A stretch of DNA of 40,864 bases from Rhodanobacter glycinis (GCF_900114325.1 NZ_FOSR01000022.1:1-40864); one strand, 5' to 3'; counted from the first letter of the stretch, positions 8,963 through 17,660 are shown. Program-made: numbers and translations. The notes: generated by a model not told the origin, from the sequence alone.

Positions 8963-9801
8963 AGGTCAGCCTGATCGTCCTCACCTACAACTGGCCCGCG
9001 GCACTGGATCGCGTGCTGGCCAGCGTGGCCGCGCAGACGCGGCTGCCGGACGAGGTGGTCGTGGCCGACGACGGTTCCGGCGAGCCGACGCGTACCGTGG
9101 TCGAACGCTGGGCTGCGACATGTCCGTGTCCACTGCGCCATGTCTGGCAGGAGGACATGGGCTTTCGCGCGGCGCGCTGTCGTAATCGTGGCATCGCTGC
9201 CAGCCGTGGCGACTACGTGATCCTGATCGATGGCGACATGCTGCTGCATCCGGCGTTCGTGGCCGATCATCTGATGCTCGCCGAGCGCGGATTCTTCCTG
9301 CAGGGCGGCCGACTCAAGGCCACGGCGGCGGAGACGGCGCGTCTCCTGGCGGGTCGGCGGCCGGTGTTTGCACCGTGGCTGGCGGCGGACTTCCACGCGT
9401 TCGATGGCACCAACCGGCACTATGCATTCCACGCACCGCTGCTGGCCCGCTGGAAGGCGCGTCAGCGGCGCGGTGGGCGCGTGATGAGCTGCAACATGAG
9501 TTTCTGGCGCGATGACCTGTTGCGCGTCAACGGTTTCGACGAACGCATGGAAGGGTATGGGGCGGAAGACCGCGAACTGGCCGCGCGCCTGGGCAATGCG
9601 GGCGTGCGCCGGCGCCAGCTGAAGTGGGCGGCGCTGGCCGTGCATCTGGAACATGCCTCACGCGCGCAGCCGGATGTGGACGACATGAGTCTGCCCAACA
9701 ACCGCCTGTTTCGCGACACGGTGGAACAGCACATCACGCGGTGCGAGCGTGGCATCGATACGCATCTGGCGGAGTTTGCGCGAGCGGCAAGCGCCGAGTA
9801 G
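8959..9801 (+). CDS. GT2 glycosyltransferase with galactosyltransferase-type C-terminal domain
   Basis: This 280-residue enzyme begins with MKVSLIVLTYNWPAAL. It carries ADDGSGEPT (residues 36-44), GFRAARCRNRG (68-78) and the DGD metal site (91-93). A second signature, GYGAEDRELAARL, lies in the C-terminal half and corresponds to the Glyco_transf_7C/galactosyltransferase-like acceptor domain. ATG 8959 overlaps the previous stop by four bases. It is probably the last gene of the epimerase-GT2-GT2 operon and converges on the GT4-like gene. Donor sugar is unknown. Confidence 0.85.
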   Translation: MKVSLIVLTYNWPAALDRVLASVAAQTRLPDEVVVADDGSGEPTRTVVERWAATCPCPLRHVWQEDMGFRAARCRNRGIAASRGDYVILIDGDMLLHPAFVADHLMLAERGFFLQGGRLKATAAETARLLAGRRPVFAPWLAADFHAFDGTNRHYAFHAPLLARWKARQRRGGRVMSCNMSFWRDDLLRVNGFDERMEGYGAEDRELAARLGNAGVRRRQLKWAALAVHLEHASRAQPDVDDMSLPNNRLFRDTVEQHITRCERGIDTHLAEFARAASAE

Positions 9802-9893
9802 CCGTTCGCTGCCGGCACACGCTGGCCGGTTGATGATTGCCTGCGCCGGGTCTTCCCGCGATCACATCTGTGGGTATTCCGCGCCGAGGCGCG

Positions 9894-10880
9894 TCAGGTG
9901 CGCTCAATGGCGCACATGGCCTCGTGCAGGCGCGCCGGGAATGCATCACGGTTGGCCTCGTACCACGTGCGTGCAGCCTGACCCAGGCGTTCGGCCTCGC
10001 TGGCATCCATTGCGATGCAGCGCTCGATCGCCGCGGCCATGTCCGTATCTGCAAACCGATACAGCGTGGCCAGATCCTGCTGGCCGCTGGCTTGCGCCGG
10101 CACCAGCACGCCGCGCGCCGGGGTGACCAGTTCGTTCATGGGCGCGGCATCCAGGGTCAGCACGACGGCGCCACAACTCATCGCTTCGGCCAGGTAGTGG
10201 CCGTAACCTTCGGTTTGCGAGGGGCACAGATGGAAGCGGTGCTCGTTCTGCAGACGGCGATAGCTGGCGTCGTCCAGGTGCTCGCGAATCAGGCGCACGT
10301 TGTCGGGCAACGCCCCGTGCTCGATGTGCTTGCGCCGCCACACCACGGTCAACGTCGGCCACGCGGGATGGGTGGCCCAAAGCGCAAGCAGGGCCGCCGT
10401 GCCCTTGTTGCCGCTGCGACCGGGGCCGTGGAAGAACGAGGCCTGGCGCGGCACGTCCGACAGATGACGATCCGGGCTGCTGAAGCCGATGTAATGCGTC
10501 CGTGCGCCCAGGGCGGCGAACAGCGCTTCGGCGTGGCGGGTCTTCACCCATACCGCATCCATCTGCGCCAGCGCGGCGCGGTCCTGCGGGCGAAAATATT
10601 CCGGATTGGGCACCAGCACGTTGCGATGCGCGGCGGCGGCAAACTCGGGGCGGATGCGTTCCAGCATCAGGTTCACGTCGAAGGCGGGCACGCTTCCGGC
10701 CAGGCGACGGCGGGTCAGCCACTCGGCCAGCCGGCCGCGATGCGCCAGTGCGGACAGCGTGACCTCGCTGCCGTTGTGACGCAGCGCATCGGCCAGCAAT
10801 GCCATGTCGCGACTGAGTCCGGCGCCGTTGTCGCGACCGATCAGTTGGCAGCGCGTTGGGTCTGCCTCACTGCTCGGCAT
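9894..10880 (-). CDS. GT4-like (group 1) glycosyltransferase
   Basis: This is a 328-residue protein with a GT-B appearance. The N-terminal half has GRDNGAGLSRDMALLADAL, a glycine-rich donor/acceptor loop. The C-terminal half has the E-x7-E type signature EGYGHYLAEAMSCGAVVLT typical of family 4. FFHGPGRSGNKGTAALLALW resembles the phosphate-binding segment. I chose ATG 10880, preceded by GGTGGA, which overlaps the end of the upstream ArnT-like gene by 14 bases; ATG 10907 is an alternative start. It is likely co-transcribed with rsmB and the ArnT-like gene. Sugar specificity cannot be assigned. Confidence 0.75.
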   Translation of the reverse strand: MPSSEADPTRCQLIGRDNGAGLSRDMALLADALRHNGSEVTLSALAHRGRLAEWLTRRRLAGSVPAFDVNLMLERIRPEFAAAAHRNVLVPNPEYFRPQDRAALAQMDAVWVKTRHAEALFAALGARTHYIGFSSPDRHLSDVPRQASFFHGPGRSGNKGTAALLALWATHPAWPTLTVVWRRKHIEHGALPDNVRLIREHLDDASYRRLQNEHRFHLCPSQTEGYGHYLAEAMSCGAVVLTLDAAPMNELVTPARGVLVPAQASGQQDLATLYRFADTDMAAAIERCIAMDASEAERLGQAARTWYEANRDAFPARLHEAMCAIERT

Positions 10881-12603
10881 CGTCGGGGTCCACCACGTTG
10901 TCGTCATCGGAGGCCGGCGGAGTGCAGCCGGGAATCACCGCCGCCGCCTTGAACAGCCACCAGTCGCGACGGTTGGCATGGCCGAGGTTGATGGCCTGGT
11001 CGCGTCGCACGCAATCGCCCATGGCGTCCTGCTCGGCGAAGATCCAGCGCGTGGCCGGAGCGGCCGCCTGCCATTGCACGGCGCGGGCAAATTGCAGATG
11101 CGCCGGCACGCTGAAGCCGAAATCGACCGCGGGACGATCCAGCATCAGCAGGTTCTGTTCTTTCCAGTCGACCAGGCCAACCTGTTCGTGCGGGCCCAGA
11201 TGCGCGCGCACTTCGGCCATCAGGGCGCTCGACGAGCTGGTCGGGTTGAGCAGCGGATAGGCCCACAAGCCCCACGCCAGCCACAGCACGGCCATGCCGC
11301 CCGCCACCGCCCACACCGCGTGACGCAACCGCAACACCAGCAGCAGCGCCAGCTGGCTTGCGCCAATGACAACGCACATCCACCACAGGCCCGCTTCGTT
11401 GCCTTCGAAACCACGCGATACCGACAGCTTCGCGGCGAACGCGGGGTGCGCGACCAGGGCATAGCCGCCCAGCAGCAGCACGGCGGTGCCCAGAATGCCG
11501 AGGAAGACCAGACCGGACACGCGCAGCCAGCGCCGTTGCAGCAGGTCCTTCATGAACGGCCCGCTGATCAACGCGACGATCGGCAATACCGGCAGGATGT
11601 ACACGTCGCGCTTGCCTGCCGACGCGTCGAAAAACAGCAGCACCAGCACGATCCAGCCCAGCGGCACGCCGATACGCGCGTCCTTCGCCTTGAGTTGTTG
11701 CCACCAGCGCGGCAGCGTGCCCGGATAAGTCAGCGACAACGGCAACCAGCTGAACAGCACGATCGGGATGTAATAGAACGCCGAGTGGATGTGATGCCAT
11801 GCATGCGCGTAACGGCCAGCCGTCTGGTGCAACAGGATGTCATCGACGTAGGCGGGATAGATCGGGTTGTCGCGACGCACATGTGCCGCCCACAGCATGG
11901 GCAGCAGCCACAAGGCGATCGCCGCCAGGGTCGCCACCAGTCCAAGCAGCCAGCGCCACCACGCGCCTTGCGGCATTCGCGTCACGCCATCCCAGCGCCA
12001 GCGCAGCACCGCCACGTAAGGCAACAGCATCAGCAGCGCGAGGAAACCCACGCCCTTGGTGATCACGCCCAGGCCCGCGCAGAAACAGCCCAACCAGTAG
12101 GCGCGCCAGTTGGGACCGCACAGCAGGTGGCGCAGCAGGCCGTAGTTCGCGGCGGTGATGAAGAACATCACCAGCGGATCGATCTGCGCCCGCTTGCACT
12201 GGTAGACGAACTGGAACGCCAGCAGCAGACCGGCCGCCGCATACCAGCCGGCCTGGCGGTTCCACAGGCGGCGGCCCAGGTCGTAGATCAGCACCAGGCT
12301 GCCCAGCGCGGCCAGCAACGAGGGCAGCAGGAATGCCACCCGCCAGGACCGCACGACCTCGAAGCTGGCCGCTTCCAGCCACATCAGCATCGGCGGCTTG
12401 TCGGCATACAGTTCGGTGCCGCGGTGCGGGAACAGCCAGTCACCGCTTTCCACCATGTGCTTCGCCACCAGGGTGAAGCGTGGTTCGTCAGACGGCCATG
12501 GATCGCGCAAGCCCATGCCGACGCCAATCAGCACCAGCGCGGCGAACATCAGCAACCAGAACTGGCGGCGTTCCTGTGGAGTGGCTTGGGTAGATGGCGT
12601 CAT
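10867..12603 (-). CDS. ArnT/PMT-like (GT39/GT83) polytopic glycosyltransferase
   Basis: This 578-residue membrane protein has about twelve hydrophobic helices and a soluble C-terminal domain. The first helix is at residues 14-32. The first periplasmic loop carries Asp39-Glu40 in WPSDEPRF, the acidic pair conserved in ArnT/PMT enzymes. GDWLFPHRGTELYADKPPMLMW follows, matching the lipid-donor loop. It probably moves a sugar from an undecaprenyl carrier to lipid A, a glycan or a protein in the periplasm. The start is ATG 12603; the open frame further upstream overlaps rsmB out of frame. It lies 47 bp after rsmB and is followed by a GT4-like gene with a short overlap. Confidence 0.85.
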   Translation of the reverse strand: MTPSTQATPQERRQFWLLMFAALVLIGVGMGLRDPWPSDEPRFTLVAKHMVESGDWLFPHRGTELYADKPPMLMWLEAASFEVVRSWRVAFLLPSLLAALGSLVLIYDLGRRLWNRQAGWYAAAGLLLAFQFVYQCKRAQIDPLVMFFITAANYGLLRHLLCGPNWRAYWLGCFCAGLGVITKGVGFLALLMLLPYVAVLRWRWDGVTRMPQGAWWRWLLGLVATLAAIALWLLPMLWAAHVRRDNPIYPAYVDDILLHQTAGRYAHAWHHIHSAFYYIPIVLFSWLPLSLTYPGTLPRWWQQLKAKDARIGVPLGWIVLVLLFFDASAGKRDVYILPVLPIVALISGPFMKDLLQRRWLRVSGLVFLGILGTAVLLLGGYALVAHPAFAAKLSVSRGFEGNEAGLWWMCVVIGASQLALLLVLRLRHAVWAVAGGMAVLWLAWGLWAYPLLNPTSSSSALMAEVRAHLGPHEQVGLVDWKEQNLLMLDRPAVDFGFSVPAHLQFARAVQWQAAAPATRWIFAEQDAMGDCVRRDQAINLGHANRRDWWLFKAAAVIPGCTPPASDDDNVVDPDDAEQ

Positions 12604-12650
12604 GGCTCGGTTGCTGGAAGCGGGAGGGCGCGCTGCGGCCGGAAACGGCT

Positions 12651-13946
12651 TCAGGATTTCTCGATGGCGGCATAGTACATGCCGTCGAGATCGCCATCGC
12701 CGGGCAGGATCTGCCAGCCCACGGCGGCGGCCTGGCCCACGGGCAGTTCGAACGGTATCGCTTTCGCATCCGCGTGTGCGGCGAGGAAAGGCGCGATCAC
12801 GCCTTCGTTCTCGGCGCGCAACAGCGAGCAGGTGATGTAGAGCAGCCGCCCGCCCGGTGCCAGCAGCGGCCACAACGCGGCGAGGATGCGCTGCTGCTGC
12901 GCCACCAGTGCGGGAATGTCGCTGCCGCGGCGGTGCAGGCGCACATCGGGGCGGCGGCGCAGCACGCCGGTGGCCGAGCAGGGTGCGTCGATCAGGATGC
13001 GATCGAAGGGCAGGCCTTTCCACCAACCCTTGGGAGCACCCGCGTCGCCCATCACCAGTTTCGCGTTCAGCCGCAACCGCATCAGGTTCTGGCGGATGCG
13101 CTCGGTTCGAGCCGCGTCGAATTCGAGTGCGGTCAGGTCGATGTCGGCACGCTCAAGCAGATGGCAGGCCTTGCCGCCGGGAGCGGCGCAGGCATCGAGC
13201 ACGCGCAGGCCGTCACGCAGCTCGGCCAGGTCGGCGGCGACCTGTGCCGCGCCGTCCTGCACGGCGAACGCGCCGTCGTCGAAACCGGGAAGGCGGGTCA
13301 CGTCCACGCTGTGCGGCAGCACGATGCCGTCGGCCAGCCAGTCGTGGGCAGTGGCCGTCTGGTCGTCCACACGCAGGCGCTCAAGCAAGGCCTCGCGGCT
13401 GCCGAAGCGACGGTTCGCGCGCAGCATCAACGGCGGCTCGCAGTTGTCGGCAGCCATCACGGTGTCGGCCTGTGCCGGCCAGTCCCGGGTGATGGCCGTG
13501 GCCAGCCACGCGGGATGTGCATGGCGAGTGCGTGGATCGACGTCGAGCGTGCTTAGCAGGCTTTCGCGTTCGCGTTGCCAGCGGCGCAGCACCGCATTGA
13601 CCAACCCGGCCAGGCGCGGCTTCTTCAATGCCCGCGTGGCTTCGACGGTGGCCGCGACGGCGGCGTAATCTTGCAGGCCGAGAATCTCCAGTTGCACCAG
13701 CCCCAGTACCAGCAGCGCATGCACCACCGGTTCCTTCTGTCGCAACGGCTTTTCCAGCAGGCGATCCAGCGCGGGATCGAAACGCAGCCACCAGCGCGCC
13801 CCTTCGCTGAGCAGCGCCATCAACAAGGCACGGTCGCGCGAATCGGGAAGCTTGCGCGCGTGGCGCTCCATGGCGTCGCGCAGCGAAGCGCCCTTGAGGG
13901 CGATCTCGGCGAGGGCTTGGGCGGCGAGGGCGCGGGTGTCGGTCAC
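12651..13946 (-). CDS. rsmB: 16S rRNA (cytosine-967-C5)-methyltransferase RsmB
   Basis: RsmB methylates C967 of 16S rRNA. This 431-residue protein has the N-terminal NusB-like RNA-binding domain (about 1-140) and a SAM-dependent methyltransferase domain. The methyltransferase domain has DACAAPGGKA (251-260, motif I), DAPCSATGVLRRRPD (320-334, motif IV Cys) and LYITCSLLRAEN (369-380, motif VI Cys). It begins with GTG 13946, overlapping the PIN toxin stop as GTGA. In related genomes rsmB usually follows fmt directly; here two toxin-antitoxin genes intervene, so rsmB translation may depend on the toxin message. Confidence 0.95.
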   Translation of the reverse strand: MTDTRALAAQALAEIALKGASLRDAMERHARKLPDSRDRALLMALLSEGARWWLRFDPALDRLLEKPLRQKEPVVHALLVLGLVQLEILGLQDYAAVAATVEATRALKKPRLAGLVNAVLRRWQRERESLLSTLDVDPRTRHAHPAWLATAITRDWPAQADTVMAADNCEPPLMLRANRRFGSREALLERLRVDDQTATAHDWLADGIVLPHSVDVTRLPGFDDGAFAVQDGAAQVAADLAELRDGLRVLDACAAPGGKACHLLERADIDLTALEFDAARTERIRQNLMRLRLNAKLVMGDAGAPKGWWKGLPFDRILIDAPCSATGVLRRRPDVRLHRRGSDIPALVAQQQRILAALWPLLAPGGRLLYITCSLLRAENEGVIAPFLAAHADAKAIPFELPVGQAAAVGWQILPGDGDLDGMYYAAIEKS

Positions 13947-14347
13947 GGGCTGATGAGTTCCAGCTTGGGGTAGTAGGTTCGGAAGCGTTTGGCATCGCGC
14001 GTCAACAGCGCCATGCCTTCGATGGCGGCATGCGCGCCGATGTAGAAATCCGGCAGTGGCGATGTGCGGCTACCCTTGGCCCGCCGGTAGTTCAGGAAGG
14101 CTTTGCCGGCGAGGAAGCCTGCTTCCCACGGCAGTTCCAGCCGGGTGAAGGCATCGGGCGACAAGGCATCGTCCAGCGCTTCGATACGCTCGAAACCGAC
14201 CGAGATTTCCGCGTAGATGATGGGGTTGATGCATAGCTCGGCGTGGGCCGCGCCAGCGTCCAGCTGGCTCGCCGACCAGCCGTACCACTGCGGATCGTCG
14301 GTGAGCACGTCCAGCAGGACGTTGGCATCTACCAGGATGCGCTTCAT
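13943..14347 (-). CDS. PIN-domain (VapC-like) toxin
   Basis: This 134-residue PIN-fold ribonuclease candidate shows the family's acidic metal-binding residues: Asp7 in ILVDANVLLD, Glu47 in YAEISVG, Asp100 in SPLPDFYIGAHA and Asp118 in LLTRDAKRF. PIN toxins cleave RNA (initiator tRNA, rRNA) and are neutralised by the antitoxin bound next to them. The start overlaps the antitoxin stop (ATGA, 14344-14347) and the stop overlaps rsmB (GTGA). All four acidic positions are intact, so it is probably active. The RNA target is unknown. Confidence 0.88.
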   Translation of the reverse strand: MKRILVDANVLLDVLTDDPQWYGWSASQLDAGAAHAELCINPIIYAEISVGFERIEALDDALSPDAFTRLELPWEAGFLAGKAFLNYRRAKGSRTSPLPDFYIGAHAAIEGMALLTRDAKRFRTYYPKLELISP

Positions 14348-14592
14348 GCACCGCGGGTGAGCTGCATGATGGCGTCGGTACTCAGCCGCGAGCCGGCACG
14401 TCCGCGCAGGCGCTCCGCCAGGCTGCCGCGCGCTGCTTTGGGCGGGTGAACGATGACGATATCGGCTTCACGCAGGGCGGCCTCGCGGACGAAGGCGGCC
14501 AGCGGCACGTCACGCAGTGCGGCGGCACGGCGCAAGCGGTCCTTGTCCTCGGCGCTGAGGCGCAGGTCGAGGCGGTCGGCATTAGCGGTCAT
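14344..14592 (-). CDS. DUF1778/ribbon-helix-helix antitoxin
   Basis: This is an 82-residue antitoxin. The N-terminal part RLDLRLSAEDKDRLRRAAAL followed by VPLAAFVREAALREAD is the RHH DNA-binding fold of the DUF1778 type. The C-terminal tail (about 50-82) would bind and block the toxin. DUF1778 proteins are best known paired with GNAT acetyltransferase toxins (TacA/TacT); here the partner is a PIN protein. ATG 14592 is preferred. An in-frame ATG at 14634 would start inside the palindromic operator and add 14 residues. A 25-bp palindrome 19 bp upstream is a likely autoregulatory site. Confidence 0.83.
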   Translation of the reverse strand: MTANADRLDLRLSAEDKDRLRRAAALRDVPLAAFVREAALREADIVIVHPPKAARGSLAERLRGRAGSRLSTDAIMQLTRGA

Positions 14593-14598
14593 GACGAA

Positions 14599-14635
14599 TC
14601 TCGCGAGAGCGATGTACGGTATTGTACCGTACATC
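14599..14635 (-). promoter_or_regulatory. palindromic operator/promoter of the toxin-antitoxin pair
   Basis: Positions 14611-14635 form a perfect inverted repeat: an 11-base arm gatgtacggta, a 3-base centre and the reverse complement. Read on the minus strand the centre contains TACAAT (14626-14621), a good -10 hexamer, so the operator would cover the promoter. No matching -35 is seen. A second perfect palindrome tctcgcgaga lies at 14599-14608, between the operator and the antitoxin start. RHH antitoxins bind such sites to repress their own operon; binding here is inferred. Confidence 0.65.
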
Positions 14636-14782
14636 ACGTGGCGGCGGCGCGCTGCTCTTCCGAGTGCCCTGTGACGCGGCGGGGAGGGTGCAGGAAAAGG
14701 TCCGCAGGGTGGGTGGCGGGCGGACGAAACGGCTCGGTCAGTTGCGACAAAACCCACAAAAGCCGAATCCATGGAGTTCATG

Positions 14783-14835
14783 GCGAGCACCCGCCCCTCA
14801 CCCCAGCCCTCTTCCCTGCGGGGAGAGCGTGCCTG
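14783..14835 (-). repeat. dispersed GGGTGAGGGGCGGG repeat, copy 1
   Basis: The 21 bases at 14783-14803 are the exact reverse complement of 40052-40072 inside vgrG. The following bases (ccagccctcttccctgcggggagagc) read on the minus strand match the hairpin at 17627-17660 closely. The fmt stop codon (14798-14800) lies within this repeat, so the last residues of Fmt are repeat-encoded. Confidence 0.7.
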
Positions 14836-15766
14836 GTTGGCGCAGCTCGGGTCGCGCGTTGAGGTAGTCGGCGGCGCTGATGCGCTTGCCGCCGGCGCGT
14901 TGCACGGCGGTGATGCGCAAGGCGCCTTCGCCGCAGGTGATCTCGATGCCTTCGCGACTGGCGTGCAGCACGCTGCCCGGTGCGGTTTCGTGCGCGATAT
15001 CGAGGGCGTGGGCGGCCCAGACGCGCAGGCGTTCGCCGGCGATCTCGGCATCGCTGCCGGGCCATGGATCGAACGCGCGCACCTGGCGTTCCAGTTCGAT
15101 GGCGGGGCGGCTGAAATCGATATGCGATTCGGCCTTGTCCAGCTTGTGCGCGTAGATCACGCCTTCGTCGGGTTGCGGCGTGGCGGCCAGCACTTCGCCG
15201 GACAGGGTGCGACGCAGACCTTCGGCCAGCGCTTCGGCGCCCAGCGCGGCGAGGCGGTCATGCAGTGAGCCGCCGGTGTCTTCGCGGCTGATCGGGGTGC
15301 GCATTTCCAGCAGCACCGGGCCGGTGTCGAGGCCAGCTTCCATGCGCATCAGGTCGACGCCGGATTCGCTGTCGCCGGCGAGGATCGCGCGCTGGATCGG
15401 CGCCGCGCCGCGCCAGCGCGGCAGCAGGCTGGCGTGCACGTTCCAGCAGCCGAGACGGGGAATGGCCAGCACCTTGCGCGGCAGGATCAGGCCATAGGCC
15501 ACCACCACCAGCAGGTCGGGCGCGTAGGCGGCCAGCGTGGCCTGCGCTTCGACGGATTTCAGCGACTCGGGTTGCTCGACCGGCACGCCGGCGGCGAGCG
15601 CGGCCTGCTTCACCGGGCTGGGCGTGAGTTTGCGGCCGCGGCCGGCGGGACGGTCGGGCTGGGTATAGACGGCCACGACTTCGGCGCCGCTGGCGCGGCA
15701 GGCTTCCAGGCAGGGAACGGCGAAGTCGGGCGTGCCGGCGAAAACCAGCCGCAACGGGGCGCTCAA
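14798..15766 (-). CDS. fmt: methionyl-tRNA formyltransferase
   Basis: Fmt formylates initiator Met-tRNA using 10-formyl-THF. In this 322-residue protein the catalytic residues are Asn109, His111 and Asp147, with the SLLPRWRG loop at 113-120. [14 protein letters not shown] lies at the N-terminus. A C-terminal OB-like domain follows, with IDFSRPA and RVWAA. Translation begins at TTG 15766 overlapping the def stop (TTGA), so def and fmt are coupled. The last roughly 11 residues ([11 protein letters not shown]) and the stop codon come from a dispersed repeat, so the native C-terminus has probably been replaced. The catalytic core is not affected. Confidence 0.95.
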   Translation of the reverse strand: MSAPLRLVFAGTPDFAVPCLEACRASGAEVVAVYTQPDRPAGRGRKLTPSPVKQAALAAGVPVEQPESLKSVEAQATLAAYAPDLLVVVAYGLILPRKVLAIPRLGCWNVHASLLPRWRGAAPIQRAILAGDSESGVDLMRMEAGLDTGPVLLEMRTPISREDTGGSLHDRLAALGAEALAEGLRRTLSGEVLAATPQPDEGVIYAHKLDKAESHIDFSRPAIELERQVRAFDPWPGSDAEIAGERLRVWAAHALDIAHETAPGSVLHASREGIEITCGEGALRITAVQRAGGKRISAADYLNARPELRQPGTLSPQGRGLG

Positions 15767-16266
15767 GCGCTGGCCTTGCGGTGCTTCTCCAGGCGCTTGA
15801 GCAGCAACGCGCGCTTCAGCGGCGAGAGGTGGTCCACGAAAACCTTGCCGGCCAGGTGGTCCATCTCGTGCTGCACGGCCACGGCCAGCGGGCCCTCGGC
15901 CTCGTAGATGAATTCCTTGCCGTCCAGGTCCTGCGCCTTCACTTTCACTTTCAGCGCGCGAGTGACGTCGGCGTAGATGCCGGGAAAGGAGAGGCAGCCT
16001 TCCTGGTAGACCTGCGCACCGTCCTTCTCGAGGATCTCGGCATTGATCAGGGTCAGCGGCTGGTCGCGGTCCTCGCTCATGTCGATCACCAGCAGGTGCC
16101 GGTGCACGTTGACCTGGGTGGCGGCCAGGCCCACGCCGTTGGCGGCGTACATGGTCTCGTACATGTCGGCGACCAGCTGCTTCAGCGTGCCGTCGAACGT
16201 GGTCACCGGCGCGGCCTTGGTGCGCAGGCGGGGGTCGGGAAATTCGAGGATGGATAGCACGGACAT
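15763..16266 (-). CDS. def: peptide deformylase
   Basis: Deformylase removes the formyl group from nascent proteins. This 167-residue protein has all three motifs: GVGLAATQ (44-51), EGCLS with metal ligand Cys91, and HEMDH (His133, Glu134, His137). I chose ATG 16266 because AAGGTGAT lies just upstream and the family's N-terminus ([14 protein letters not shown]) begins here; an in-frame ATG at 16320 would add 18 atypical residues. It is the first gene of the def-fmt-toxin/antitoxin-rsmB set, divergent from the LysM gene. Confidence 0.95.
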   Translation of the reverse strand: MSVLSILEFPDPRLRTKAAPVTTFDGTLKQLVADMYETMYAANGVGLAATQVNVHRHLLVIDMSEDRDQPLTLINAEILEKDGAQVYQEGCLSFPGIYADVTRALKVKVKAQDLDGKEFIYEAEGPLAVAVQHEMDHLAGKVFVDHLSPLKRALLLKRLEKHRKASA

Positions 16267-16426
16267 GGAAATCACCTTAAGGCTGGGGCCCTCGCTGGGT
16301 TGGCGCGGCCCTGACGTCAAAATGCGGGCGAATCGCTAAAATCGAAGCCCTGACGCCATCTAGAATGTGCCTTATTGTACGTCGGCAAGCCCGCGTCCGG
16401 CAGGCAGTTATGCCAACTGTTCCCGG

Positions 16427-16454
16427 TTGCGGCCCGTCAAGGTTAGGCTACACT
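16427..16454 (+). promoter_or_regulatory. putative promoter of the LysM gene
   Basis: TTGCGG (16427-16432) and TACACT (16449-16454) are separated by 16 bases, a plausible sigma70-type pair. They lie 35 bp upstream of ATG 16489, with GAGAGGGGG acting as ribosome-binding site. The assignment rests on hexamer resemblance only. Confidence 0.4.
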
Positions 16455-16488
16455 CGCCCGAACACCGGGAGAGGGGGGATTCCCGCTT

Positions 16489-17616
16489 ATGTTGAGAAAG
16501 TCCATCGGGCTGCTGGCCGGCATGCTGGTCACTGTGGCTGTTTACGCTGCCGGTGCGCAATTGCGCACCAACCATCCGGATACCTACACCGTTCGCCGCG
16601 GCGACACGCTGTGGGACATTTCCGCCAAATTCCTGTCCAAGCCCTGGCTGTGGCCGGAAATCTGGCAGGCGAATCCGCAGGTACGCAATCCGCACCTGAT
16701 CTATCCGGGTGACGTGCTCAACCTGTCGTTCATCAACGGTCCGCACCTGACGCTGCAGCCGAGCGTGCATCGCGAGGGCAATGCGATCCCGGCGATCCCG
16801 CTGTCGCAGCTGAAGATGTTCCTCAAGGACATGCGGGTGATGAACTCCAACGAGGTGAGTTCGGCGCCCTACGTGGTCGGCTTCGAGGAAAACCAGCTGC
16901 GCGGCACCGTGGGCCAGAACATCTACGTGCGCGGCCTCAAGGCCGAGCGTGGCCAGCGTTGGGCCATCGTGCGGCCCACGCATGTGTTCCGCGGTTTCGA
17001 CGGCAAGGGCTCCAACGGCGAAGACAGCGACATCGCCGGCCACCTGCTCGACAGCAATGTGGCACTCGTGCGTTCGCCGTGGTCGGAAGATTTCCGCAAT
17101 GACGGCCACTACGGCCGCGGCGATGATCTCGGCGTGGAAGTCACCGTGATCGGCACCGCCGAGACGTTGCGCGGTGGCGATCCGTCCACCCTGCTGCTGC
17201 TCGACGCCAACCGCGAAATCCGTGCCGGCGACCGCGTGATGCCGCTGGATGGCCCGGCCTACGATCCGTACTACTACCCGCATGCGCCCAAGACGTTGCC
17301 GGCGAACGGTCGCGTGATCGCGTTCGCCGATGCGATGGCCGCGGTGGGCCCGCACCAGGTGGTGGCGCTTTCGGTCGGCAAGAAGGATGGCGTGGACAAC
17401 GGCACCACCTTCGCCATCTGGCAGCCCGGCGATCGCACTTTCGACGATGTGGCGCACGACAGCTGGGATCGCGGCACCGGCAAGAAGGTGCAGTTGCCCG
17501 ACGAATACATCGGTCACGTGATGGTGTTCCGCACCTTCGACCGGGTCAGCTACGGCCTGGTGATGGATGGCCTGCGTCCGGTGAAGATGGGCGACAAGCT
17601 GCGCATGCCCGACTGA
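16489..17616 (+). CDS. LysM peptidoglycan-binding domain protein
   Basis: This 375-residue exported protein has an N-terminal signal (MLRKSIGLLAGMLVTVAVYAAGA). A LysM domain follows at about 31-77, with YTVRRGDTLWDISAKFL and ending PHLIYPGDVLNL. LysM binds glycan chains of peptidoglycan. The C-terminal 290 residues are a conserved part of this family without a named fold that I can recognise. The gene lies between def (divergent) and dprA, an order common in Xanthomonadales and other gammaproteobacteria. Role in the cell wall is inferred. Confidence 0.85.
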   Translation: MLRKSIGLLAGMLVTVAVYAAGAQLRTNHPDTYTVRRGDTLWDISAKFLSKPWLWPEIWQANPQVRNPHLIYPGDVLNLSFINGPHLTLQPSVHREGNAIPAIPLSQLKMFLKDMRVMNSNEVSSAPYVVGFEENQLRGTVGQNIYVRGLKAERGQRWAIVRPTHVFRGFDGKGSNGEDSDIAGHLLDSNVALVRSPWSEDFRNDGHYGRGDDLGVEVTVIGTAETLRGGDPSTLLLLDANREIRAGDRVMPLDGPAYDPYYYPHAPKTLPANGRVIAFADAMAAVGPHQVVALSVGKKDGVDNGTTFAIWQPGDRTFDDVAHDSWDRGTGKKVQLPDEYIGHVMVFRTFDRVSYGLVMDGLRPVKMGDKLRMPD

Positions 17617-17626
17617 CGCTGTTGCT

Positions 17627-17660
17627 CCCTCTCCCCGTCGGGGAGAGGGTTGGGGTGAGG
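17627..17660 (+). repeat. dispersed repeat copy 2, perfect 10-bp hairpin
   Basis: ccctctcccc, a gtc loop and its reverse complement form a 10-bp perfect stem at 17627-17649, then ttggggtgagg. The downstream part matches the repeats at 14800-14835 (inverted) and 40003-40075. It begins 10 bp after the LysM stop and could help end or stabilise that transcript. There is no T-run. Confidence 0.65.
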
